Positions 1 through 11,527 are shown, counted from the stretch's first letter. The stretch: 64,000 bases of DNA from Oxalobacteraceae bacterium AB_14 (GCA_000381565.1 KB906724.1:3246674-3310673), one strand, 5' to 3'. Numbers and translations are program-made. The notes: generated from the letters alone by a model not told the origin.

Positions 1-783
1 GAAGAACACCTCGGCGTGAAACTGCTCAACCGCACCACCCGCCACGTGCGCGTCACGGAGGCGGGGCAACGCTACTTCGACGACGCGCGCCGCATCATCG
101 CGGACGCGGATGCGGCCGATGAAAGCGTCGCCGGAGCGAATGGCATGCCACGCGGCATGCTGGCGGTCACCGCCCCTGTCCTGTTCGGAAAGATGTTCGT
201 CTTACCCGGCATAACCGACTATCTGCGCCAGTACCCGGACATGGAAGTGACGGCGACCTTTCTCGATCGCGTGGTCAATCTGCTCGAAGAGGGATACGAC
301 GTCGGCGTCCGGATAGGCGAACTGCCCGACTCGGGCATGCGTGCGCTGCGCGTCGGCGAAGTCTATCCGGTCGTTTGCGCGGCACCGCAGTATCTGGCCG
401 CGCACGGCACCCCGGCGACACCCGATGCGCTCCATGAGCACACGGTGGTTTCGGCGATCGCGGTGACGCCATTGGTGGAGTGGAAGTTCACCGACCAGCA
501 GCGGCGCCTGGCGATACGCGTGCGTCCGCGCCTGACGATCAGTTCCAACGATTGCGCCATCGACGCGGCGCGTTCGGGCTTTGGCCTGACACGGGTGATG
601 TCCTATCAGGCGGCGCCCTACCTCGCCAGCGGCGAGCTGGTCGAAGTCCTGCCGGCGTTTCGTCCCGCCACGCTGCCGGTGCACGTGCTGCACCGTGAAG
701 GGCGCTATGCGTCGGCGAAAGTCCGGACCTTCGTGGATTTGATCGCCGCGCGCCTGCGCAAAGAGATCGCGTCCGCCCCATGA
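1..783 (+). CDS. LysR-family transcriptional regulator, 5' end cut by the window edge
   Basis: The reading frame is open from the first base, so the gene starts outside the window. The first visible residues (EEHLGVKLLNRTTRHVRVT) are the second half of a LysR winged helix-turn-helix, including the usual L-F/L-x-R-T-T-R stretch. The remaining 240 or so residues form the type-2 periplasmic-binding-protein-like effector domain. It is probably a DNA-binding regulator responding to a small molecule; the target is unknown. It ends 50 bp from the convergent porin-like gene, so the usual divergent LysR target is not visible and would lie to the left. Confidence 0.9.
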   Translation, partial: EEHLGVKLLNRTTRHVRVTEAGQRYFDDARRIIADADAADESVAGANGMPRGMLAVTAPVLFGKMFVLPGITDYLRQYPDMEVTATFLDRVVNLLEEGYDVGVRIGELPDSGMRALRVGEVYPVVCAAPQYLAAHGTPATPDALHEHTVVSAIAVTPLVEWKFTDQQRRLAIRVRPRLTISSNDCAIDAARSGFGLTRVMSYQAAPYLASGELVEVLPAFRPATLPVHVLHREGRYASAKVRTFVDLIAARLRKEIASAP

Positions 784-832
784 AATGAGAGGGGGCGATA
801 TCGGCCCATGGGAGGCGGACGGCGGCGCCCGC

Positions 833-1839
833 TTAAAACCGCCATCGGACCGATGCGGCCAGGCTGCGCTCGATCTGCCGCCGCGCATCAACTGCGCCCG
901 CGCTTCCCAGCCGTGGCCCGGCCGCAGCACCATGCTCGCATGATCGAAGCGCGTGCGCCATCCATACTGGCCGTGCCTGACTCTCAACGGATCGGCACGG
1001 ATGTCATAGCGCAGCCATGCGAGCTCGGCCACCCCGCCGTAGCGGTAGTTCGCTCCGATGTAGTAGCCGGCGCGGCCATCGATCTCACGGAACGGATGAA
1101 GGACACGATCTTGCTTCGGGATCGGGCCGTCAGCACGGTACACCGGCAAATCGGGCAGGCGCACGGCTGCATCGCGTCCGGCGGTCCAGTCCCCCACCGA
1201 CCAGCCACGCCAGGCCAGCAAAGTACCGGTGGGATCGTTGCCTTGAAAGATGGCGAAGGTGATGCCGTAGTCGTGCGGCGAGCGCTCATAGCGTCCGCTA
1301 TGGGTTAGTTGCGCTTCGATCCCGTTGGTGCGCAACTCTTCGCCGATCCAACTATTGATCGCAGAGCGGGAGATGGTGCGTGCCGGGGTCCACGCCATGC
1401 CGCCGTAGTCGATTTCGACACTGCTGGGCGGGAAGAAGAAGCCGGCCTTGGGGCGCCATTTCCAGGCGCTGGTCGGCACCGGACGCCATTCGATCCATGC
1501 TTCGCGCACATCCACCACGCCGGCCTGCCGGTCGCTCGCGCTCAGCGTGGCGAGCGCGGACAACTCGGCAGACAGATCGAATTCCCCCCGCACGACCGCC
1601 TGGCCGACACTCAGGCCCGGTCCGCTAGCGTCGTAGCGCGACTTGCCCGAGCCGCCCCGGGTCCAACTGCCTGCGGTGTCCGCCGAGACCGCCCGCAAAT
1701 CGACCAGGCCGTGCCATTCGTCGGCGTGCGCGCCGCCACACACCGCAAACAGGGCCGCAGTCGACACCGCGATCTGGCGCCCGCCGTTGCCAGCCGTCGC
1801 CGACACCCGCATCAACACCCGACTAAGTCGTCTGAACAC
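833..1839 (-). pseudogene. Outer-membrane porin-like protein with a C-terminal frameshift
   Basis: A signal peptide (charged start, hydrophobic stretch ending GGAHA/DEW) is followed by alternating beta-strand residues typical of an outer-membrane barrel, about 330 residues. I chose the GTG at 1839 because GGAGG sits 10 bases upstream. The open frame runs on past the natural end into the antisense of the LysR gene. In the -1 frame near 875-885 the codons read QIERSLAASVRWRF and then TAA at 833. That is a textbook barrel end with terminal phenylalanine. One base therefore seems to be missing in a GC-rich run, either a true mutation or a sequencing error. Substrate unknown. Confidence 0.7.
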
Positions 1840-2095
1840 GTACCGAATTCCTCCGTCTAAAAAGAACAACATCCAGCCCCTTGAGCCGGCAGCCGCCGCC
1901 ATCGACAGCGTAGCACTATCGCGGCCCCCCCGACTAGCCCAATGGCGCATCGGCCGGGAACCTTGAGCTGCCCATCATGATTGCGACCTCGCGCACCGGA
2001 TGGCGCGCGGGCATCGGCTGCTGCGGCCTGTGCGTGGGGAAGCGGAACTGGCCCGCATCCGGCGCAACGGCGAATGCCTGAAGTTGTCAGCCTTC

Positions 2096-3241
2096 TCACG
2101 ACTCCGGCAGCACGCCTTCGGCCAGTATCCAGCTGGCGATAAGCGGCCAGCATTCGTTGAGCGTGCGCGTCCCCATGAACAAACCGATGTGCCCACCAGC
2201 GGCCAGCTTCTTGACTATGGCGGATTTCTGCGTGCCGAGGTATTTTTCGGCGTCGAACACCTGTTCTTTGGTGGTGATGTCGTCGTCCGCGCCGGCCAGC
2301 AGATAGACCGGGCAGACGATGTCTTTCATGGACAGGCGCTGGCCCAGCGCGACGAAGCGTCCCTTGGCCAAGCTGTTTTCCTTGAAGATGAGCTGGATCG
2401 CCTGCAAATAATATGCGCCGGGAAGGTCGATCGGGTTTTCATACCAGCGCTCGAATTGCTCCGTGCGTTTGATATAGTTCTTATCCTCGATATGCCGATA
2501 GAGTTCGAGGTATTTTCCGAGATACTGCTCTTCCGGATTCATGCTTTTCCAGCCAGCCAGCATCGTCGTTCCGCGCATGCAGCCGCCGCCCGCCCGCACC
2601 ATTTCCTGGTACAAACTGAGCGGCAAGGTGTGGGCCAGTTTCTTGATCGGCCCGTCACCGGCATCGGTATCGATCGGCGCGCCCGCCAGCACCAGGCGGC
2701 GCACCTTGTCCGGAAAGCGTGCCGCGTACATGGCGCTCATCCAGCCGCCCTGGCAAAGCCCGATCAAGTCCACTTTACCGCCCAAATGGTCGACTGCGGC
2801 ATCGATGTCGGTCAGGTATTTGTCGATGTCAAAGTCCTTCATCTGCGCCGTGGCACTCTTCCAGTCGGTCACCACCACATGTTGCAGGCCATTTGCCTGC
2901 AGGGTCGCGACCAGACTCTGCCCTTTGGCGTAGTCGGCGATGGTCGAGCTATGTCCGGCGTAGGGCGCGTCGATCAAGACTGGCGTGCGCGTAGGCTTGC
3001 CGCCAGCCGGCATGAAGTCGCGCAACAACATGGTGTCCAGATCCATGATGACGCGGTTCGCCGTCGCCCATACGGACGGACCGGGAGCGTTGATTTCTTC
3101 AGCCTCGGCGACATAGCGCAGGTTCTCCTTGAACATCGACAGACCCGCCTCGCCCAGTTCGATCGCGGCGGCCATCGGCCAAAACCAGGGCACGCTGTGC
3201 TCGTGACGGGGGGGATGCGGACGCTTCGTACTGATGATCAT
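2096..3241 (-). CDS. PhaC-like alpha/beta hydrolase (class III PHA synthase-type Cys box)
   Basis: The 381-residue alpha/beta-hydrolase fold has the nucleophile elbow G-L-C-Q-G-G at residues 161-166. Cysteine sits where lipases have serine, as in polyhydroxyalkanoate synthases of the class III type. The other triad members are visible: Asp about 319 in the GADDD stretch and His351 in GGHIG. Known PhaC enzymes polymerise hydroxyacyl-CoA, but this protein is short and has no phaE or phaAB neighbour. It lies 73 bp after atpG on the same strand and is probably the last gene of the N-ATPase operon. It could be a depolymerase or another thioester-using hydrolase. Confidence 0.75.
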   Translation of the reverse strand: MIISTKRPHPPRHEHSVPWFWPMAAAIELGEAGLSMFKENLRYVAEAEEINAPGPSVWATANRVIMDLDTMLLRDFMPAGGKPTRTPVLIDAPYAGHSSTIADYAKGQSLVATLQANGLQHVVVTDWKSATAQMKDFDIDKYLTDIDAAVDHLGGKVDLIGLCQGGWMSAMYAARFPDKVRRLVLAGAPIDTDAGDGPIKKLAHTLPLSLYQEMVRAGGGCMRGTTMLAGWKSMNPEEQYLGKYLELYRHIEDKNYIKRTEQFERWYENPIDLPGAYYLQAIQLIFKENSLAKGRFVALGQRLSMKDIVCPVYLLAGADDDITTKEQVFDAEKYLGTQKSAIVKKLAAGGHIGLFMGTRTLNECWPLIASWILAEGVLPES

Positions 3242-3314
3242 GGATTGCTTTCAAAATATCATTAAAGGGAAAACTGCAGCGGGATCGCCAGCCAAGCTAC
3301 CGGGGATGGAAGCT

Positions 3315-4202
3315 TCATCCCTTGTCGTTCAAGGCCTCAAAGCCGGATACCAGGTCGAATAATTCCTCATCGATGCTGCCCTGACGCAAACGGTGAAAGG
3401 TTCCGTTCAAATCCTCCAGCAACTCGTCGATATTCTTTTCCGCACGTTGCATCGCCGCCAGGCGGCTGGCATTCTCGCTCGCCAACGACTCCGCGCAAGT
3501 CCTGAAGAGCGAAACGAACAGATATTCGCGCAGGAAGGCCAGCAGCGTCTGGCTCCCGCCATTCAGCACTTCCGGCAAATTCTTCGTCGGCCAGGCGATG
3601 GTCGCCAGCTCGCGCCGCCACGCGGCATCGAGCGGCAGCAAGCGTTGGCTCGTCGGGACATAAATCGCCCCCGCTTGCGGCCGGTTGTGGAAGAGCAGTA
3701 CCTGGGCGATCCCGCCCTGCTCCCGCAGCATTTCAATCTCGACCAGAATCTGGCCGACCAGCGGCGTGATCGCATCGATGGAATTGGGCAAACCGAAGCG
3801 CTTGCCTTGCACCAGCTCGGTTTCCACAAGGCGGGAACGGATCCGCTCGCCGACCGACCAGACGATTTTCTTTCCCGGCAGGGCCGCCAGCGTGTCGACG
3901 ACAAACGCCGCCATTGCTTCGTTGAATTGCCCGACCAGGCCCTGATCGGAACCGAACACCAGCGCGCAGGTCGCCCCTGCCGGCCGATGCGCCATCGGCA
4001 ATGGGTAGTCCTGCGATCCAGGCTGCCGCAAACAGGCGGCCAGGCCCAACTGCACGGTGCGATAGTAGGCATCCAGCGAGCGCACCGCGCTTTCATATTG
4101 TCCTATGCTCGATGCGGCGATCGCCTTCATGGTGCGCACCACGGACTGCAGATCGGCTGCGCCGTCGATCTTGCCGCGCAGGCTGGCCGTGGACTCGCTC
4201 AT
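3315..4202 (-). CDS. atpG: N-ATPase gamma subunit (central stalk)
   Basis: This 295-residue protein has the F-type gamma architecture: an N-terminal helix ([20 protein letters not shown]) and a C-terminal helix ([19 protein letters not shown]...) that form the coiled coil turning inside the alpha/beta hexamer. The central part is divergent, as is usual for N-ATPase gamma. It is the last of nine atp genes and its start overlaps the atpA stop by four bases, so the two are translationally coupled. It links ion flow through the c-ring to ATP turnover at the membrane. Confidence 0.9.
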   Translation of the reverse strand: MSESTASLRGKIDGAADLQSVVRTMKAIAASSIGQYESAVRSLDAYYRTVQLGLAACLRQPGSQDYPLPMAHRPAGATCALVFGSDQGLVGQFNEAMAAFVVDTLAALPGKKIVWSVGERIRSRLVETELVQGKRFGLPNSIDAITPLVGQILVEIEMLREQGGIAQVLLFHNRPQAGAIYVPTSQRLLPLDAAWRRELATIAWPTKNLPEVLNGGSQTLLAFLREYLFVSLFRTCAESLASENASRLAAMQRAEKNIDELLEDLNGTFHRLRQGSIDEELFDLVSGFEALNDKG

Positions 4203-5749
4203 GGCTGAGCCAGCACAGGCTGCGCATGCAAAGGCGCCAGCGCGTCGCGGGCGATCTGGACTATCGCGGCACGATCCTCATCGCCCAGGCTGGCCGCCGT
4301 GTCGAAGCGCGCGCGCACCTGCGGCGCGATCCCGGCGGCGGCATCACGCACGGCTTGTTCCGCCTCGGCCATCCGCTCCAACGGTAGCTCGTCAAACAGT
4401 TTCTCCGTCAACGCCAGCAGCACCGCGAGTTGTTCCGCCAGCGACAGCGGCGCGAACGCCGGCTGCCTGAGGCAGGCACGTATGCGCCGCCCGTGCCCGA
4501 TGATGGCGGTGGTGCCCGGGTCCAGACGAGCGCCGAATCGCGCAAAGGTCTCCAGCTCCTCGAACTGGGCGTAAGCGAGCTTGAGATCGCCTGCGACCGA
4601 ACGATAGGCGGCGCGCTGCGCCTTGCCACCGACGCGCGACACCGATTTGCCGACATCCACCGCAGGCAAGACCCCGAGCTCGAACAGTGAAGGCGACAGA
4701 TAGATCTGGCCGTCGGTGATGGAGATCAGATTGGTCGGGATGTAGGCGGACATATTCTGCGCCTCGGTCTCGATGATGGGCAAGGCGGTCAGCGAAGCGC
4801 CGCCGCGTTCTGCGCGCAAACGCGTCGCGCGCTCCAGCAGGCGTGAATGGATGTAGAAAATATCGCCGGGGAACGCTTCGCGTCCGGGCGGCCGCCGCAA
4901 CAGCAGCGACAGTTCGCGATAGGCGCGCGCATGCTGCGTCAGGTCGTCGTAGACGATCAATACATCGCGCCCCGCCTCCATGAAATATTCGGCGATGCTG
5001 GTCGCCGCGTAAGGCGCGATATAGGCCAGCCCCGGCGGGTCGTTGCCCTCGGTGACGACCACCACCGTATAGTCCATCGCACCATGTTCACGCAGGGTCG
5101 CCACCGCCTTGGCGACCGCCGACGCGCGCTGTCCGATCGCGCAATACACGCACACGACGTCCTGGCCGCGCTGGTTGAGTATGGTGTCGATCGCGATCGC
5201 CGTCTTGCCGGTTTGGCGGTCGCCCAGTATCAGTTCGCGCTGTCCGCGTCCGATCGGGATCAGCGCGTCAATCACCTTCACGCCCGTTTGCAGCGGCGTC
5301 GTCACCGGCGCGCGGTCCATGATGGGCGCGGCGGGGCGCTCTATCGGCAAGCGCGCTGTGGCAACCACCGGCTTGCCGCCATCGAGCGCTTGCCCGAGCG
5401 GATTGATGACGCGCCCGAGCAAGGCGTCGCCGACCGCCACGTCCATCACGCGGCCGGTACGCTCGACCGGATCGCCGGCTTGCAGTTGCCAGTAGTTGCC
5501 GAGCAAGACGACGCCGATTTCATGCTCGTCGACATTGAAGGCGATGCCGAATATATCGCCAGGAAATTTAAGCAGCTCGTCATAACCGGCGCCGGGCAAA
5601 CCGGCCACGCGCGCGATGCCGGCTGAAACGCTCAGGACCGTGCCCGCCTCACGCGGCGTCAGCTGCGCGGCAAAGGCCTCACGCCCTTGCCGCAGGCCAG
5701 CGAGTGCGCGATCGAACGCGCCGTGCAGGAATTCCGGCGCGGCACTCAC
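4199..5749 (-). CDS. atpA: N-ATPase alpha subunit
   Basis: The 516-residue F1 alpha homologue has a P-loop GDRQTGKT at residues 176-183, the conserved [25 protein letters not shown] region and the [24 protein letters not shown] segment. It forms the non-catalytic nucleotide-binding part of the hexamer with AtpD. It overlaps atpF upstream and atpG downstream by four bases each, consistent with one tightly coupled operon. In place of the usual F-type order, alpha here lies at the far end of the operon, after the membrane subunits. That order is the hallmark of N-ATPases. Confidence 0.96.
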   Translation of the reverse strand: MSAAPEFLHGAFDRALAGLRQGREAFAAQLTPREAGTVLSVSAGIARVAGLPGAGYDELLKFPGDIFGIAFNVDEHEIGVVLLGNYWQLQAGDPVERTGRVMDVAVGDALLGRVINPLGQALDGGKPVVATARLPIERPAAPIMDRAPVTTPLQTGVKVIDALIPIGRGQRELILGDRQTGKTAIAIDTILNQRGQDVVCVYCAIGQRASAVAKAVATLREHGAMDYTVVVVTEGNDPPGLAYIAPYAATSIAEYFMEAGRDVLIVYDDLTQHARAYRELSLLLRRPPGREAFPGDIFYIHSRLLERATRLRAERGGASLTALPIIETEAQNMSAYIPTNLISITDGQIYLSPSLFELGVLPAVDVGKSVSRVGGKAQRAAYRSVAGDLKLAYAQFEELETFARFGARLDPGTTAIIGHGRRIRACLRQPAFAPLSLAEQLAVLLALTEKLFDELPLERMAEAEQAVRDAAAGIAPQVRARFDTAASLGDEDRAAIVQIARDALAPLHAQPVLAQP

Positions 5750-6567
5750 GCGACCGTCCCATGCGGATCCTGTTTTGGCCTGTCGCCGGCAACGACCGCT
5801 ACGGTTGGCTCGGCCTGTTCTCTCAAGAGACCTGCGATATTCTGTCTCATCGACAGCAGATAGTCCGCGATATTCCAGCTGAACTTCCAGCCCCCCGCTA
5901 TCACCTCGATGCCGCTGACCAGTTCTGGCCGGGTGTCGTACTGCACCTGGACCTGGGCCGCGAACGTTTCCTCGAGCGCGGCCTGGATCGCCGACTGCTG
6001 CGCGACAGGCAGAGCGAACGCGCTGCGCACGCCAACCGAAGCGCCGGAACCGAGCGCCTGGGCGAGACCGGCTTTCTGTTCCGGGGCCAGTGCGCGCAGG
6101 CGCTGCGCCAACACGGCGCCCATGCGCTCTTCCAACGTCGTCCCGGCGAGGTCAGTCAAGGTTTTGCGCGCAATCGAAAATACCTCGTCGCAAATGCGGT
6201 GACTGATGTCGCTGTTCCAATTGTGCTCCTCGGCCCGGAGTGCGTCCTGTCGCTTTGAACGCAGGGCATCGGCGTCCTGCCGCGCCTGGTCGAGCAGGCG
6301 TTGCCGCTGCGCCTGCGCCTCGCCCGCCGCCTGTGCCAGCAGTGCGGCACGCTGCCGATCGAATTCCTCATTCTTGCGATGAAACGCCTCGCGTTCCTCG
6401 ATCGCTGCGGTGTTTTTCTCATCGGCGTCCGCGAGCGCCGCCGCGATGCGCTTTTCCCGCGCGTCGATCGCAACGAGAATAGGCTGATACAGCAAGCGCT
6501 TGAGCAACCACACCAAGACCAGGAAGTTGAGCGTTTGCGCACCGACCGTGAACCAATCGATCAACAT
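5746..6567 (-). CDS. atpF: N-ATPase b subunit, long form that may replace delta
   Basis: One N-terminal membrane helix (about residues 6-26) is followed by a long charged coiled coil rich in Ala, Glu, Arg and Gln. At 273 residues it is far longer than the usual b subunit of about 156. The extra C-terminal 120 residues contain a delta-like stretch ([16 protein letters not shown]...). The operon has no atpH, so this subunit probably provides the stator link normally made by delta, as described for N-ATPases. It starts four bases after the atpE stop. Confidence 0.9.
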   Translation of the reverse strand: MLIDWFTVGAQTLNFLVLVWLLKRLLYQPILVAIDAREKRIAAALADADEKNTAAIEEREAFHRKNEEFDRQRAALLAQAAGEAQAQRQRLLDQARQDADALRSKRQDALRAEEHNWNSDISHRICDEVFSIARKTLTDLAGTTLEERMGAVLAQRLRALAPEQKAGLAQALGSGASVGVRSAFALPVAQQSAIQAALEETFAAQVQVQYDTRPELVSGIEVIAGGWKFSWNIADYLLSMRQNIAGLLREQAEPTVAVVAGDRPKQDPHGTVA

Positions 6568-6570
6568 GGT

Positions 6571-6852
6571 TTACTTTCCCGTCGCTTGTGCGATTACATG
6601 GTTCCAAAATGGATTGGCAAAAATCAGTATCATCGACACCACGAAACAATAGATGGCGGTTGATTCGATCATCGCCAGGCCGACAAACAAGGTCCTGGTG
6701 ATGGTGGCGGAGGCATCAGGCTGCTGTGCCAGCGCGCTCAGCGCGGTGGCGACCGCCCGCCCCTCCGCCAGCGCCGGCCCCAGGCATCCGAAACTGGTCG
6801 TCAGGCCGGCCATCAGTATCGATGCGACCGCGATAATTGTCATGCTATCCAT
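6571..6852 (-). CDS. atpE: N-ATPase c subunit (rotor ring)
   Basis: A 93-residue two-helix hairpin. The ion-binding glutamate is Glu63 in helix 2, followed by Ser64, Thr65 and Tyr68 (ESTAIY), matching the Na+-site pattern E-S-T-x-x-Y of Ilyobacter tartaricus. In helix 1, Glu30 occupies the position of the Ilyobacter Gln32. A second acidic residue there is typical of N-ATPase c subunits. GGAGATAGC precedes the start. The ion carried cannot be decided from sequence alone. Confidence 0.95.
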   Translation of the reverse strand: MDSMTIIAVASILMAGLTTSFGCLGPALAEGRAVATALSALAQQPDASATITRTLFVGLAMIESTAIYCFVVSMILIFANPFWNHVIAQATGK

Positions 6853-6885
6853 GCTATCTCCTTGGCTTGTATGGCTGATGTCGAT

Positions 6886-7572
6886 TCAATGGCCAGCGTC
6901 GGCTTGCTTGCCTGCGCGCGTGGCCGCGGCGATGTAGACCGCCGCCAGGATAAAGAAAATATAGGCTTGCACCATGCCGGTCAGCAGACCCAGCGCCGTC
7001 ATGACGATGGGGAACAGAAATGGCGTAATCGTCACCAGGATGCCGATGATCATCGCTCCGCTCATCATGTTGCCGAACAGGCGTATGGCCAGCGCCAAGG
7101 TGCGCGAAAGTTCGCTGATCAAGTTGAACGGCAACATGATCACGGTTGGCTCCATATACGATTTCAGGTAGCCCGCCAGGCCCTGGTCGCGGATGCCGAA
7201 CAGCGGCACCGCGACAAACACGCACAGCGCCAGCGCCGCTGTCGTGGAGAGCGAGCCGGTCGGCGGCTCGTAGCCGGGAATGATGGTGCAGACACTGGCG
7301 GCGGCGACGAACAGGAATAACGTGCCGAGAAAGCCGAGATAGCGCCGGGGCTGACGCAAGCCGACGTCGGCGATTTGCTGTTCGATGGTGGTGACGATGA
7401 TCTCCAGTAAATTCTGCCAGCGCGAGCGCTCCAGGCCGCGGGACAATCTGCGGGTCACCAGGGCCGAACCGACGGCCAGCAGCAACATCAAGCCCCATGT
7501 CGTCACAATGGTCGCATTCAGCTTGAATATGCCGTACTGCCAGAAAATCATTTGATCCGGACTAAGGCGCAT
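6886..7572 (-). CDS. atpB: N-ATPase a subunit (ion channel)
   Basis: A hydrophobic protein of 228 residues with five or six membrane segments. The essential stator arginine is seen in LALAIRLFGNM (residue 164 from the chosen start), facing the rotor glutamate. I chose the ATG at 7572 because GGAGG lies six bases upstream; a longer reading starting at 7593 has no such site. It overlaps the atpR end by 11 bases. With AtpE and AtpF it makes the membrane ion-translocating unit. Confidence 0.93.
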   Translation of the reverse strand: MRLSPDQMIFWQYGIFKLNATIVTTWGLMLLLAVGSALVTRRLSRGLERSRWQNLLEIIVTTIEQQIADVGLRQPRRYLGFLGTLFLFVAAASVCTIIPGYEPPTGSLSTTAALALCVFVAVPLFGIRDQGLAGYLKSYMEPTVIMLPFNLISELSRTLALAIRLFGNMMSGAMIIGILVTITPFLFPIVMTALGLLTGMVQAYIFFILAAVYIAAATRAGKQADAGH

Positions 7573-7906
7573 TGCTGGCCTCCCGCGCCGCACCGGCTTG
7601 CCGGTTTACGGCAGAGAGCGCGGACGATGGCTGGCCTGTCAGCCGGGTCACCACCAGGCGTGCCAGCATGAAACCGCACAGACAGGCGAGCAGGCGCGTC
7701 CAATCTCCGGATGCGACGACATAGAATCCGGACAGCGCAATACCCATGCGCAGCAAGAAGCTGCCGATGATCCAGAGCGCCGGCTGGCGGGCTGTCACGC
7801 ATAGGCGGACAGTCCACCACAGGCCGCCGAAAAATACCGCTCCGATGGCGCAACCTGCTGCCAGCGACCAGCTCCACGTCGTCAATTCAGCTGTCATGTG
7901 ATTCAT
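7562..7906 (-). CDS. atpR: N-ATPase accessory membrane protein AtpR
   Basis: A small membrane protein of 114 residues with three predicted helices. The position between atpQ and atpB and the hydrophobic pattern (FGGLWWTVRLC, LLRMGIALSGFYVV) fit the AtpR family found only in N-ATPase operons, where it is thought to help ring assembly. AAGGAGG lies six bases before the ATG at 7906, which settles the start; an upstream in-frame codon at 7936 lies inside atpQ. Confidence 0.88.
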   Translation of the reverse strand: MNHMTAELTTWSWSLAAGCAIGAVFFGGLWWTVRLCVTARQPALWIIGSFLLRMGIALSGFYVVASGDWTRLLACLCGFMLARLVVTRLTGQPSSALSAVNRQAGAAREASNAP

Positions 7907-8248
7907 CGCTATCCTCCTTATCCTCGCTATTTTCATGCATGGCCCGGTCCTCTTTGGCTACCCAATGCCAGGCATTGACACAACCGAGCACCAAGCCCGC
8001 CACCAGCAATGCCAAGGTCCAGGAGTGGGCGCCGGGATGGCGATCATCCAGCCAGATGCCCAAGGCCGCCCCCAGCAGTGTCGGCGCCACCACCGACCAG
8101 CCGACCAGGCCCATCATGCCCAGGCCGAACCACACGCCAGGTGCGGCACCGCGGCGCGCGTTGATCTTGCGGCGCGCCTTGACGCCCACCTGTTGCGCGA
8201 GGTCCGGCGCCTGTCCACCGGTTTTTTTCGGTGTGTCGGCCATGGCCG

Positions 8249-8252
<4 letters not shown>
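7887..8252 (-). CDS. atpQ: N-ATPase accessory membrane protein AtpQ (AtpI-like)
   Basis: 121 residues: a basic N-terminus, two membrane helices (LGMMGLVGWSVVAPTLLGAALGIWL and LALLVAGLVLGCVNAWHW) and an acidic tail. This matches the AtpI-like AtpQ of N-ATPase operons, thought to support c-ring assembly. The GTG at 8252 overlaps the atpC stop as GTGA, which suggests translational coupling; an ATG at 8243 is the alternative start. Confidence 0.88.
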
Positions 8253-10525
<2,273 letters not shown>

Positions 10526-10987
10526 ATGAACATTCTGAAATCCTTGCTGAGCGCAGCCGCGCTTGTACTGGCCTGCGCCGGCATGACTGCGGCCAACGCC
10601 GAAACACCGCGCGACAACGTGGTCGGCGCCGGCGGTTATGACTTGACCTCCTACTTCACCCAGGAGAAACCGCAGCGCGGCAACGGCCACCACGTGGCGG
10701 TGGCGGCCGGCGTGACCTATCTGTTTGCCAGCGACGACAACAAGAAAATGTTCGAAGCCGCCCCCTCCAAGTATCTGCCCCAGTACGGCGGCTACTGCGC
10801 GTTCGGCGCTTCGATCGGCAAGAAATTCGTGGCTGATCCGGATGTGTACGACATCGTCGACGGCAAGCTGTACCTGAACCTGGACAGCAAGATCCGCGGC
10901 CTGTGGTCGGCCGACATCCCCGGCCGCATCAAGACCGCCGATGCGAACTGGAAGACCATCGCCGGCAAGCAGCCTGCCGACCTGTAA
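10526..10987 (+). CDS. Exported YHS-domain protein
   Basis: A 153-residue protein with a clear signal peptide (MNILKSLLSAAALVLACAGMTAANA). The mature part holds a YHS-type domain: the sequence TYLFASDDNKKMFEAAPSKYLPQYGGYCA matches the Y-x-F-x-(S/T)-x2-N-x2-F-x4-P-x-Y-P-x-Y-G-G-Y-C pattern. Such periplasmic proteins are often found near metal-handling genes, but the function is not established. I chose ATG 10526 because CAGGAG sits eight bases upstream; a longer open frame from 10364 has no support. Confidence 0.85.
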   Translation: MNILKSLLSAAALVLACAGMTAANAETPRDNVVGAGGYDLTSYFTQEKPQRGNGHHVAVAAGVTYLFASDDNKKMFEAAPSKYLPQYGGYCAFGASIGKKFVADPDVYDIVDGKLYLNLDSKIRGLWSADIPGRIKTADANWKTIAGKQPADL

Positions 10988-11283
10988 GACTGCCGCGCGC
11001 TGCACCAGACGCTGGGCCAGTCCGACGACGTGGTGGTGTTCACCTTCCTGCTGGACGTGCTGGATCCCGACTCGCGGGCCAAGGCGGACCGGATCTGGTG
11101 CTCGCCCGACCGCGCGCGCAGGCCGATCGCTTGCATGTACAGGCGACGCCTACGCTCTTGTTCGCCGATGGCAGCGTACACGCGGGAGCGATTTCGGCGG
11201 CGGCATTGGAACAGCGCCTGAGGGCGGCCCAGGTCGGGCGCCGTCAGCAATTGACCGGCCCCGTCGGCGCGCACGATCGGTGA
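10988..11283 (+). pseudogene. DsbC/DsbG-like thiol-disulfide isomerase remnant
   Basis: Directly after the YHS stop codon, frame 2 reads DCRALHQTL...VVVFTFLLDVLDPDSRAKADRIWCSPDRA, which aligns with DsbC from the second cysteine of its CxxC active site through the IWC motif. Then frame 1 continues LHVQATPTLLFADGS...AALEQRLRAAQ, the cis-proline strand and last helix of the same fold. The N-terminus, first active-site cysteine and about 20 internal codons are missing and the frame changes, so it is dead. Confidence 0.75.
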
Positions 11284-11428
11284 TTTGGCAGGCCAACGCT
11301 GACGCCCATCCGCACCGACCTTTTAAAGCAGGCTTTGATAGCATAGGGCGAATTAAAGGAATCTTTCAGTGCGGAGGACCGGACGCGAAAAGCGTGGGTC
11401 CGTAGTGCGCACACTCCTCATCACCAAG

Positions 11429-11462
11429 AAAAAAGGCCCGCGTCAGATGGACGCAGGCCTTT
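11429..11462 (-). terminator. Rho-independent terminator of the tRNA remnant, copy 1
   Basis: On the minus strand, GGCCTGCGTC and GACGCGGGCC pair (one wobble) around a five-base loop, followed by a run of six T. It is the natural 3' terminator of the tRNA whose tail lies just upstream. Confidence 0.8.
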
Positions 11463-11480
11463 GATTTTCTTGCTAAATTC

Positions 11481-11527
11481 TGGTGGGAAGTGCAAGTTTC
11501 GAACTTGCGACCCCTGCAGTGTGAAAG
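11481..11527 (-). tRNA. Truncated tRNA (3' half, Val-CAC-like), copy 1
   Basis: The minus strand shows a T-arm with a perfect 5-bp stem (GCAAG/CTTGC) and loop TTCGAAA, the 3' acceptor strand ACTTCCC, discriminator A and encoded CCA, preceded by variable region GGGTC and half an anticodon arm (TTCACAC then TGCAG). With loop TTCACAC the anticodon would be CAC (valine), and the GGGTC variable loop also occurs in tRNA-Val. The D-arm and 5' acceptor strand are absent, so it cannot be functional. Confidence 0.7.

Larger units (their letters stand above)
11425..11527 (-). repeat. 103-bp direct repeat, copy 1: tRNA 3' half plus terminator
   Basis: This block recurs at 29149-29251 in the same orientation with five mismatches. 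On the minus strand it reads from a tRNA anticodon loop to CCA and then a hairpin terminator. Similarity stops abruptly just after GTGAAAG at the right edge, inside the tRNA anticodon region. It looks like an attachment-site remnant left by integration into a tRNA gene. The 276 bp to the right, before the LacI gene, contain no gene I can support. Confidence 0.85.

Noticed and set aside
202..832. The minus-strand porin-like frame continues open down to 202
   Set aside because: It runs antisense through the LysR gene and lacks barrel features there; the true barrel end lies in the -1 frame at 833.
2000..3265. A 421-codon open frame on the plus strand opposite the PhaC-like gene
   Set aside because: It is the antisense of a well-motif-supported gene in high-GC DNA and has no ribosome site or family pattern.
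11481..11527. A functional tRNA gene
   Set aside because: Only the 3' half exists. The sequence upstream on the minus strand does not form a D-arm or pair with the acceptor strand.
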